Shown: in pieces, positions 1 to 8,800 of the stretch
Numbering within the stretch: position 1 is the stretch's first letter
Layout: each line of letters opens with the position of its first letter
DNA from: a virus
IMG/VR virus record: IMGVR_UViG_3300020436_000063
Span: 1-28,227 of that record
Length of the DNA: 28,227 nt
Reading direction: 5' to 3' (one strand)
Notes under the pieces: model-generated
Seen by the model: the letters and a program-made list of their open reading frames with translations, nothing else
Databases searched by the model: none
What the model was told of the DNA's origin: nothing
Program-made: the position numbers and the translations under genes

Positions 1-194
1 ATATCTCCCTGTGTAATTTCATATTTAAGATACATCCTTTCAACACCATCAAAGTGTCTTTCATTGAAAAGTTGTATCGCATCATCCACTAAATCATCAA
101 CTTGATCATCATCAACGTTTATCTCCAAGACAGGAGCACCCAACTTCCTTAAACAGTAGTCTATTAATTGTTGTCTAGTCGCTGGTTTCGCCAT
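1..194 (-). CDS. 13: Neck protein gp13 (N-terminal part, cut by window edge)
   Basis: The first 64 codons of a minus-strand gene are present; the rest lies beyond base 1. The peptide begins MAKPATRQQLIDYCLRKLG and continues with an acidic stretch (INVDDDQVDDLVDDA) and NERHFDGVERMYLKY. I recognise this as the N-terminus of T4-like neck protein gp13, which helps close the filled head and connect it to the tail. The match is from memory and was not searched. The position fits: in T4, gene 13 follows the baseplate and fibre genes. The start at 194 lies inside the end of the upstream coiled-coil gene (20-base overlap) and is preceded by the purine-rich GAAGAGGAAG, which touches the start codon. 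It is the last visible member of the late unit starting near 2618. Confidence 0.7.
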   Translation of the reverse strand, partial: MAKPATRQQLIDYCLRKLGAPVLEINVDDDQVDDLVDDAIQLFNERHFDGVERMYLKYEITQGD

Positions 195-402
195 CTTCCT
201 CTTCGATATCTGCTAGTAGATTTTCGTATTTTTCTTGCAGTTCCATTTTTTCTGCAAGTAATTCTTTTTGTGCGTCTAAATGATCTTGTACAATCGTTTG
301 TAATTTTGCCTCAAGAAGAATATTTTGGTTTGTTAATGTAGAAATCTTTTGGTTATAGATTTTTATCAATGCATTCACATCAACATCATTATTTTGGTTC
401 AT
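175..402 (-). CDS. Small coiled-coil protein (75 aa), function unknown
   Basis: This 75-residue protein is predicted to be almost entirely alpha-helical. Residues about 8 to 68 show heptad-like spacing of Leu, Ile and charged residues (IKIYNQKISTLTNQNILLEA, then KELLAEKMELQEKYENLLAD), typical of a coiled coil. The tail is very acidic (IEEEDGETSD). It has no signal peptide or membrane segment. It lies between a fibre-type protein and neck protein gp13, roughly where T4 carries wac (fibritin), which is also a coiled-coil protein. At 75 residues it is far too short to be fibritin, so I do not transfer that name. A scaffold, chaperone or minor neck or fibre role is only a guess from position. A GGAGGT ribosome-binding site at 415-420 supports the start. 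The acidic tail codons double as the ribosome-binding region of gp13. Confidence 0.75.
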   Translation of the reverse strand: MNQNNDVDVNALIKIYNQKISTLTNQNILLEAKLQTIVQDHLDAQKELLAEKMELQEKYENLLADIEEEDGETSD

Positions 403-405
403 GGT

Positions 406-2022
406 TTAGAATTGACCTCCATCAATTGTTGTTGTCCATTTTGGTATGCCAGAAGCATCTGTTGTTAACACAAAGTTAGAAGTAGTTATACCAGCAGCAG
501 TACCTGCAGCACCAACTTGTTTACCTGTTGAATCAAAGTAAACAATACCATTTCCAGTTGTGTCAAAATCACCATTCTGGAAATATATTCCTTTAATATC
601 TAGGAAACCTTTTGTACCACCTACAAGATTATTTACGATTGAGGCATCTGGTATAAAGGTAAATGAACCTTCTGGTGCGTTACTACTTTCACCACCTAAA
701 TCATGAAATCCAAAGAATCCTTTTTTATTATTACCAGGACCTGAACTTGTATTATAGTTAAATGCAACACCTCGATCAGTGTTTGTGTCAACATTTGAAG
801 TAACTGTTAACTGAGTTGTTGTTGCGATACCACCAACTTGAACAGCATTACTAATTGTGATGACTTTTTGAGTTAAATCATATGAAGAAATTGTCGTGCC
901 TGATGCTACATTAGTACCAGAAATCGAATCTCCTGTATTAATACCAGCAGCTGTATCAATTTTTATTGTGCTTACACCAGCAAGTGCTGTTTGCATAACA
1001 GTTCTTGCACTAGTTGTAATACCTAAATTAATAATTGGATCATTTAAATTAACAGTAAATGAGTCAACTGTTGTAGTTGTTCCATCAACTTGTAAGTCAC
1101 CTTTAACAATAACTGTACCTTCATTACTCAAACCATCTGGATATGGATCAATGAATAGTTGACTTCCACTACCTGATCTTGTAGAAATAATATTTGACGC
1201 AATATTTACACTTCCAATTCTTGCATCAAGAGCGGAAAAAACTCCTCCTGTTTGATCAATATTACCTTGAAAAGTTGAAACACCAGTAACTTTAAGGTTA
1301 CGCATAGTTGCTTCGTCAAAGAAGATATCATCTTTAACATGAAGGTCTCCACCGACAAATAAATCACCAGTTGTTGTAACAACACCGACAAATGTGGATA
1401 CACCCGCTACTTTGATATTTGCACCAATATTAACACTCTTCTCTATACCAACTCCACCTTCGACTGTAAGAGCACCTGTATCTTTTGTAGCAGAATCAGT
1501 CACATCTGCCATAACAATTGCTACACCGTTCTCATATACCCAATCAGCACCAGTTACATTAATTCTATCATCACCATTTTCATCATATTCAATCTTAGCA
1601 TCTTTACTATCACCAAAGGTTAAAAATATATCATCTCCAATAACTACTTCACCAGATCCATTAGGTTCAAAGAAAATATCTCCATCAGTATTTGTAGATG
1701 AAAGGACATTTGCATCTAATCTTAAATTATCTACATTCCATTGATCTACTTTACGATCAGAGTTAAGAACAGGAACAAATCCATTTGAAGCAGTAGATGG
1801 GTTTGCTTGTCCTGCGACTAAACCTGGTCCAATACTTAATAAATCTGTAAAATATCTACCACCAACAACTTGTGGATTTCCAGCATTATCTCCAACAAAT
1901 AATCTATCACCCTTATTACCTACCGTACCACTACCACTCAGTGTTACACCAACTTCACCAAAATTTAATGATGATGGTGCTGATGTACCAGTAGATCTTT
2001 TTACTCTTATAATACTTGCCAT
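406..2022 (-). CDS. Tail fibre-type virion structural protein (538 aa)
   Basis: Probably a fibre or tail-surface structural protein. The N-terminal 60 residues (FGEVGVTLSG, GDRLFVGDNAGNP, VVGGRYFTDLL) form a module that I recall from marine T4-like phage fibre proteins. The central part is Gly/Thr/Val-rich beta sequence, with VAGVSTFVG (about 205-213) and VTGVSTFQG (about 245-253) as repeats. A motif of the type GDLQVDGTTTTVDSF...DPIINLG (about 308-334) is also common in such proteins. There is no signal peptide or membrane segment. The C-terminus, W-TT-IDGGQF, matches the end of the upstream 75-residue protein, suggesting a shared fold or common descent. The start is 2 bases after the upstream stop and has GGAGGT at 2034-2039. 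I cannot say whether it binds the host or only builds the shaft. Confidence 0.82.
   Translation of the reverse strand: MASIIRVKRSTGTSAPSSLNFGEVGVTLSGSGTVGNKGDRLFVGDNAGNPQVVGGRYFTDLLSIGPGLVAGQANPSTASNGFVPVLNSDRKVDQWNVDNLRLDANVLSSTNTDGDIFFEPNGSGEVVIGDDIFLTFGDSKDAKIEYDENGDDRINVTGADWVYENGVAIVMADVTDSATKDTGALTVEGGVGIEKSVNIGANIKVAGVSTFVGVVTTTGDLFVGGDLHVKDDIFFDEATMRNLKVTGVSTFQGNIDQTGGVFSALDARIGSVNIASNIISTRSGSGSQLFIDPYPDGLSNEGTVIVKGDLQVDGTTTTVDSFTVNLNDPIINLGITTSARTVMQTALAGVSTIKIDTAAGINTGDSISGTNVASGTTISSYDLTQKVITISNAVQVGGIATTTQLTVTSNVDTNTDRGVAFNYNTSSGPGNNKKGFFGFHDLGGESSNAPEGSFTFIPDASIVNNLVGGTKGFLDIKGIYFQNGDFDTTGNGIVYFDSTGKQVGAAGTAAGITTSNFVLTTDASGIPKWTTTIDGGQF
415..420 (-). promoter_or_regulatory. Shine-Dalgarno GGAGGT for the 75-aa coiled-coil gene, inside the upstream gene
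   Basis: The minus strand reads GGAGGT, 12 bases before the ATG at 402. The six bases are the two Gly codons of the C-terminal D-G-G-Q-F of the 538-residue upstream protein, so the site is read as protein by one gene and as a ribosome-binding site by the next. Confidence 0.6.
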
Positions 2023-2024
2023 TT

Positions 2025-2252
2025 CTAGAAGCTACCTCCATTTATGTCCAGATTCTGTGTTGCACCTGGAGTTAATTCCAAAGTTCCAGTCCACTGCTGT
2101 GTCGTGCTATTATATACTAAAACCATACCATTTTGTGGATTACTAACATTCACATCACTTAGTTCACCAAGAGATCCTGCTGACGCACCAGATAATGAGG
2201 ATGTGACCTTAATGGCATTTTTTTGACCAACTCTAACTTTGATATCTGCCAT
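2025..2252 (-). CDS. Small virion structural protein (75 aa) with fibre-like C-terminus
   Basis: This 75-residue protein begins MADIKVRVGQKNAIKV. It then carries the motif LGELSDVNVSNPQNGMVLVY followed by NSTTQQW, a short beta module seen repeatedly in phage fibre proteins (L-x-DV, then G-x-x-L-V-Y-N and Q-x-W). It ends in INGGSF, very like the IDGGQF end of the next gene. Its start codon overlaps the upstream stop by one base (TAATG), and a GAGGGAG stretch lies about 10 bases upstream. A structural role as a small adaptor or fibre-associated protein is inferred from these motifs and from its place between two structural genes. The exact role is unknown. Confidence 0.75.
   Translation of the reverse strand: MADIKVRVGQKNAIKVTSSLSGASAGSLGELSDVNVSNPQNGMVLVYNSTTQQWTGTLELTPGATQNLDINGGSF
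2034..2039 (-). promoter_or_regulatory. Shine-Dalgarno GGAGGT for the 538-aa fibre gene, inside the upstream gene
   Basis: GGAGGT on the minus strand, 11 bases before the ATG at 2022. It consists of the two Gly codons of the N-G-G-S-F end of the 75-residue protein. The same arrangement recurs at 415-420. Confidence 0.6.
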
Positions 2253-2590
2253 TATCTTGTAACTCCCTCTCTAACTAAAACAGCACCTTCTAAAACTCTA
2301 GTAACTTCACCAGATGTATCTGTAATCAGAACATCATACATAAATCTACCAGGTTTTAATGCTGCTGTCTGACTTGTTGTTAAACCAACTCTTATTCTTC
2401 CACCAGCTGCATTTATAATAGAAGTTTGAAAATTAGTCGCTGAACTGCTACCAGGATGCTTACGCATCTGTGCAGTTGCAGTAAAACCAGTCAAATCTGT
2501 AGCAGAATTAGTAGCTGCACTTTCTAAAGTAAATATTTGAGAAAATGTAGTTCCAGTATTAACAGTTAGATTACTTACATAAACTGCCAT
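2252..2590 (-). CDS. Small Ig-like virion structural protein (112 aa)
   Basis: This small, beta-rich protein has the layout of a single Ig-like domain of the kind found at the N-terminus of phage baseplate upper proteins. Residues 16-22 (FSQIFTL) form the first strand. TDLTGFTATAQMRKHPGSS (31-49) is followed by GGRIRVGLT (63-71), then LKPGRFMYDVLITD (78-91) and a closing segment ending LVREGVTR. The pattern of a tGyt-x-x-x-q-x-R strand, a Ser/Thr-rich turn, and PGr-x-x-YD-x-x-x-td-x-sG is the visible basis. No enzyme motif, signal or membrane segment is present. It is the first gene after a perfect late-promoter octamer at 2618-2625, so it probably heads the unit that runs through the fibre genes to gp13. 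The family assignment is from recognition, not from a search. Confidence 0.75.
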   Translation of the reverse strand: MAVYVSNLTVNTGTTFSQIFTLESAATNSATDLTGFTATAQMRKHPGSSSATNFQTSIINAAGGRIRVGLTTSQTAALKPGRFMYDVLITDTSGEVTRVLEGAVLVREGVTR

Positions 2591-2617
2591 TTAAAAACAA
2601 TATCAGGATTCTAGATA

Positions 2618-2625
2618 TATTTATA
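2618..2625 (-). promoter_or_regulatory. T4-type late promoter TATAAATA (unit of 112-aa protein to gp13)
   Basis: The minus strand reads TATAAATA exactly, 27 bases before the ATG at 2590. It lies in one of the few true intergenic gaps (2591-2640), just after the stop of the 64-residue gene. In T4-like phages this octamer is recognised by the phage sigma-like gp55 with the gp33/gp45 late transcription system. Exact match plus position make this convincing. Confidence 0.8.
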
Positions 2626-2640
2626 TTTCCAGTAACCCGT

Positions 2641-2835
2641 CTATTTTTCTACTATCATTCTAAGTAAATTTTTTATTTCTTCAATATCTTTTTTCATATC
2701 GTCCAACTCCTCTCTCTGAGTTAATTTTAAATGTCTTGACTTCTTATACTGAGAAAATCCGTGACTATCAGTATTAATGATAGCCCCAGATTTTTCATCT
2801 CTGTATAAGTGTTTGTGTCCTTCGACTGGTATCAT
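2641..2835 (-). CDS. Small protein with C-terminal coiled coil (64 aa), function unknown
   Basis: This protein has two parts. Residues 1-30 (MIPVEGHKHLYRDEKSGAII then NTDSHGFSQY) form a short conserved-looking segment. Residues about 37-63 (LKLTQREELDDMKKDIEEIK onward) form an amphipathic helix likely to be a coiled coil. I recognise the GHxxLYRDExSGAIIN type of N-terminus from small proteins of marine T4-like phages, but I know of no assigned function. The start codon overlaps the stop of the 2367-residue gene (ATGA), with only a weak ribosome-binding site visible, which fits termination-reinitiation. It is the last gene of its late unit, since a late promoter follows directly after its stop. 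A minor virion or assembly role is possible from context only. Confidence 0.72.
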   Translation of the reverse strand: MIPVEGHKHLYRDEKSGAIINTDSHGFSQYKKSRHLKLTQREELDDMKKDIEEIKNLLRMIVEK

Positions 2836-5800
2836 GCTAATGCGATTGCTCTAAAGTCCTTAAATCTAGGAGGGAATGCTTCATTGGTTCCACTCATAAC
2901 TATTTTAAATTTGAATCCAGTGAATTCATCTAGATCATCAATACTAAATTGATACTCTTTAAATTCATCAAAGTCACTTGGGGATACAAATGCATCTGGT
3001 CTACCACTATTCTTAGCAGGATCTATAACTTTATTTCCAAAACCATCACCATCAGTATCTTCAAGATTATCAAATCCAGGAAATAGTTCATAAGACAATT
3101 CTGTTTCTGCACCATCCTCTCTAAACAATTGATAAAGAACTCTAAAGTCTGCAGATGGATGTCTATATGCACCAATTAACACTTTCAGTGATGTTGCAGG
3201 ATTTTTAAGATCGACACGATTACTTATATAAACTGATGCATGGGGATCCCCAGATGTTTTGTTTGATCTATCATCTTTAACATAATCAGAAATAGGATTA
3301 TTAAGTCTAGATCTCTCTAAGATAACATTTGCATCTTGTGTATCAATCATAGGTGATAAATTCACATCTGTAGTTGCTAATCTGAAACCTAAAGTAAATG
3401 ATTTATTTTGTGGAAGAGTTGTTAATCGAGTGTTTTCATTAACCTTTGAACAAATTATCCTTGGTGAATCAAGTTTATTTGGTGAAGAAATACTTATATC
3501 TTCAAAACCTTGGTCAATAAATGGTATCTCACTTCCACCAGCACTTGTTCCACTAACAGTTCTAATTTGGCCATCAAGTGTTGTATTAGAACTTGGAATC
3601 AAAGTATTTAAATCAACAATTATATTATCAAATTGATAGTTTTGTGATGCAAATATATTATCACCCCCAAGAGTTTGTTCATTAGTAAAACTGGTTTGAT
3701 TATCACCACTAGGGTTTGGTCTATCTAATTCAAGATGATATTCATCAATTTTTCTATATCCAGATAGAGTTGCATTATTAGGCATATTATGATTAGTATT
3801 GATCTTTCTTAGATCAAAACCATTTAATTCATACTTACGTGCAATATCATCCACATTGTGTGTTCTAATGACTGTGCCATCAATACCTCTTGTACCAATA
3901 CCTAATTGATTGACACCTATACTGCTATAATAAATTATTTCACTGTTTATTTTAACATATCCTTGAGATGTTGAAATACCATTTGCAGTTGCGAAAGGTG
4001 CTGTGCTAGCGACTGATATAATTTGATCATCAACAGCAAGAGCATCAGTAACTGTTACGGGAGTTGTGCTTGGTTCAATATCAGCAAGTGTAACTAAATT
4101 AGTGTCAGCTTGCATTCCATGATTGTAATGATTTACTTTTATTACGTTACCAGTAAATCTTTCGTCAAATGTATTAGATGATGTGATAGTTGTACTAGCA
4201 TAAGATGTAGCAGTTGCTCCTTCATAAACAACGATTGGTTGTCCTGTTGTAAATTCCTCACCCTGAACGTTATTCAGATATAAAGTGCTAGTTCCATTTG
4301 TACCTGTAACTGCGATCTGAACACCAGAACCTTGAGCAACAGTGCTTGTGGTAATTCCTAAAACATCTCCCAGAACGTATCCACTACCACCTGTATTGGA
4401 AGTTATGCTGACAGATGATACTTGCCCTACATTATTAGTAGCAACCGTTGCAGTCGCACCTGTGCCTCTTCCTGTAATGGCATATAGTGGAACATTATTA
4501 TAAGTTTGACTTGCTTTAAATCCAGTTCCACCCGTTGTTAAACCAACAGTATTAACTGGACCACCAATTTGTTCAATAAAACCTTGAACAGCAGTTGCAG
4601 ATGTTGAATCACTTACCTTAACACCTATACCCATTTTAGCAATAGACTGAGCGTGGGTTGTGGTTGTAAGTCCTACTTTTAATTTTCTAGGTAACGTAGT
4701 AATTGCATTTGGAAGTAATCTCTCTATATTTGAAGATCTAGTATCTAATTTTGGATTATAGAAAAATGCTGTTCCTGGTGTTGTTGAGAACTGTGCTTTA
4801 TATAATGTAAATTTCAAATCTTCAAATTGAGATGCAGTCCAAATAGTACCATTTTGCGATTTAAATAAACTACCACCAACATACTGTTTTGTAACAATAA
4901 CTGATTCTGCATCAGGTAAACTTTGAGAGTTTACAGTTTTTTCACCCATTTGGGCAATCCATGCTTCGTAATTATCAGTTGTTGGTGCTAGTAATACAAC
5001 CGCATATTCAGTATCAGGTTCAAGGTAAATAGGTGATGGGAAAGTTACACGAGTTGCAGCTGATGCATCAGAGGAAACATTTATATCATCAGGATTTAAT
5101 GTTACTTGAGAAAATGGATTAACTAAAAGATTAGTAGGGGTTCCCAGTTCCATTGTTCTAAGTTCAACGGTTAATCTTTCAACTGGGTCTTTTGTTCCGA
5201 AGAAAAGATCTACTGATGTTATGGTCATACCTGATTCATCAGTAGTAAATGATTGTGCTAATGGATCTCTTCTCCCTCTTGGTCTTCGACTATTACCCAT
5301 GAAAGCTCTGCGACTTCTCCTTCTTGGAGGTGCAGTTTCAACTATTGTAGTTGATCTAATTGTCTGAACTTGTCCACCCTCAGTATTGTAAGTTGTTTCA
5401 GCATCACTTATTAAAAGACTACCAGGTAAACCTTCAGTGTTAGTTGGACTAGAAGTTAATTTAAAACTACTTGTTCCAGTTCTAAATCTTAAAGGAGGTG
5501 GTGGACTTGCGAGAGGATTTCTAAAGAAGAATGATCCAAAAACTTGACCAACTTCATCGGTAACTAATCTTAGTGTTGTAACTGTTGCTTGTGCACCACT
5601 ACTTTGTCCCAAAATTGTTGCACTATTTTTACTAATAAATCCAAAAAATAATCCCTGTGCTTCATCAGATACAGAATTAGTATCAATATTTAAAACAGTT
5701 GAAGATGCAGAGTATCTTACTCCAAAACTACTTGAAGTGTCATATGGATTACTTGAAAAAGTTTGTGATGGACTGTTTATTGAACCACGTTTATGATCTG

Positions 5801-8800
5801 GTCTTGCTAATCTAAGAACAGCAGTAATATTTCCTAGATTATCTAAAACGTTTATTGTTTCACCCGTTTGGAATATACCATTGACCATTGAAATTTCAAG
5901 TAATTTTGGAATAATATCAATTCCACTAGTACTATCAAAGAAAGAATAATATCTTGTATTTGGTTTTAGACTTGCTGCTTCAAACGATACGTTTCTTGAT
6001 CTTATATGAGTATCTCTTTGTGAACTTGTTACTTGTCTTTCAGTAAATGTTCTATTTCTTGCGCCAGTCCTTCTAATTACACCACCACTAACTTGAATAG
6101 TTCTTACCCATGAATCAGCATCGGGATTTAATAAAATAGTTCCATTAAAATCAATCATATTAAATGGATTTACATTTTCAACTCTTGATGCTAATGGTTG
6201 ATTTAAAGCAACTACTTCATCATAATTCAATGTTATGACATCGCCTGTTTTTCTGCAATTATTATCTAATAGAGGTAAATTTTGAGAAAAATCAGCAGTA
6301 TCTGAATTTATTGATAAATCTAAAGCTATTTGGGGTGTAATTGACCAAAGATCTATTGGAACATTAAGTTCATTTAATTGTGTATCAATAGTAACTCTAC
6401 AATCTGGATCAGTGATATCTAATAAATCATTATTTTTAAAATCATCTACAAAAAATCCACTCTTGAAACGTGATAATCCATCAGCGTCTTGTACTTGTAA
6501 AGTTTTAGTATCAAGTTCAAGTAAACTTAATGATGTTGTTGTTTCTAAATTTTCAATTCTCTCCTCTAATCCACCAATATCCCTCATTGTATATCTAACA
6601 TTATCAACCGATTTTATTTCTGCATCATCTGGATCATAAAGATATGCTGGCAACGTTATTGTTGCAATATCCATATTATTTGCATCATGTATTGGTTCTT
6701 TGGGATTAATATTTGATTTTCCTTTTAATATTGATAAAACACCATTACGATCTAATACAATTTTATCAATTCTTGGTAAATAATAATTGTATCCTAATAT
6801 TGAACTTTCATTTGGAGTTACAATAAATGAAGGATTAATAGAATTTGCAAAAGTTCTATTTTGGAAAGCAAAAGGTGACTCATCTCCATTATAAGTAGAA
6901 ACTCTGGGTCTAAAATCAATTGTATCGGATGCTCTAACGGTTTTATTACCAATAGATGGTATGTCTTTACCATATCTCTCTTCATCATATGATTCTATAG
7001 TATAGAAATCACCATTATCATTTGTAGGAACATCATATTTATCAAACACTATCGTTAATTTTCTTGTTGGAGGTGCAAAATTTTGTTTTCTAACAATTCT
7101 AGAGTAATCATAGAATTGATCTCTTTGACCTTTATCAAGATCAAAAATGCTAGTTATATTCAAACTACTAGTTGCATCAATAGATTGAAGTGTGCTAGAA
7201 ATTTTTGATTCATCAAAGTTTACAACTTCACCAATGATAAATTTATCACTAGTTAAATAGACGATTTCAACTTGAGTAGCAGATATAAGTCCACTTATTT
7301 GAGCAATTGCATCACTTGTTGAACCTGTAATTTTTTCTCCAAGAATTGCATTTGTATTTAAACCTAATCCACTTGGTAAAGTAATTTTATCTAATATTGG
7401 TGCATCACTGTTTATAGATTCAAAAACTCCGATAATTTTTACGACATCGGGATCATTTAGTGATATTTCTTTATCTTCTACTCTTAATCCATATCCAGTA
7501 GCTTTTGTCATACCTGTTAGATCTGTATTAATACCAACTGCAGTCTTATCTACTGTTAATTTTTGACTTCTAATATAATTTTTTTGTTTGCTCTTTAGTG
7601 ATTGTTTTTTGACAGTTGTGCTAATTACAACATTACTTTGACTTGCAGTTAATCCTTGGAAAGTTATTGATTGTCCATTTGATCCAAGAGTAAACTGATC
7701 GTTAGTTAAATCTTCAATAGTTCCATCACTATAATGAATAGCATATTTTTCTTCATCAAAAGCATCATAAAATGCACTAGAAATTCCAGTATCAGATATA
7801 GCCAAACTAAGTGTACCACTACCACTTGTAGATTTACCTGTTATATTTTTACCTACAACTAAATTTGCATTTGATAAATTAATATCAGATACGTTTGGAT
7901 TACCTAATTTTGCAAATAATCCTTTATTATCATTCAAAGCAACGTTTGTAACACCAAATGAGAATGTTGTTGTAGTATTTTGAGCAGTTGGCAGAGCACC
8001 ATTACATATACCAGTTACACTTGCAACAGCAGCCAATGAAATTGAACCATTAGGCAATACTGATGTGACCCTGTTAAATCTTTCTACAGATTCATTAGGT
8101 AATTGATATCTAACGATTGTATCAGTTTTTATGCCAACAAAATTACCGCCAGCACAAGTAGCAATACCTACTGAGTTTATATCAATTTTATCAGTGATAC
8201 TAAAACCAGTTGGAACTCTTTTTTGTAAAACAGTATCAGCAACAAAATCAGCAGCATATCCAGTTAAAGATGAAGCATCTTGATAAACTGATTTAATATC
8301 CTGTATTCCAAATGTTTTAACGGTTGTTATTGATCTTGATATTTCAGAATCTTCGTTAATAATTACCTGCTCACCTTCCATGAAAATGCCAGTAACTTCA
8401 GTTAATTTAATTATTGTACTATTACCACCTGATGCTGTAGCGTAACCAATGGCACCACTACTTACACCTCTTACACGAGATGCATCTGGCAATTGAGTGT
8501 TACTGACTGCAGAATTAATAACAATGCGAGTAAATGTTTGTACATCAAATAGATGCAAGTCCCATTCGGTGCTATCACCAGTATATGATGCACCAGATAC
8601 TGCAAATGAGTAAACTCTTGCCTGTCCTACTAATTCACCAGTTCCAGCAGTGTTTGATCCAGTTCTTTGATTATATAACTCTACAAATTTAGTATCATCA
8701 TTAATATTTGGAGCAGGAACTCCAAAAACATTATTTACCTTTAGTATAGTTCCCATTTCATATGGAACTAAAGCTGATGGTACTTCTTTTTTATCTCTAG

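Noticed and set aside
175-402. The 75-aa coiled-coil protein as fibritin (wac)
   Set aside because: Position and coiled-coil nature fit, but it is far shorter than fibritin and has no foldon-like C-terminus.
2591-2640. Rho-independent terminator in the gap after the 64-aa gene
   Set aside because: No GC-rich stem followed by a T run is seen on the minus strand; the gap is explained by the late promoter octamer and a leader.
896-3636. Plus-strand open frames opposite the fibre and DUF4815 genes (for example 896-1162, 1394-1744, 2044-2226, 3430-3636)
   Set aside because: They lie wholly antisense to well-supported minus-strand genes, have no ribosome-binding site or recognisable domain, and their composition mirrors the coding strand.
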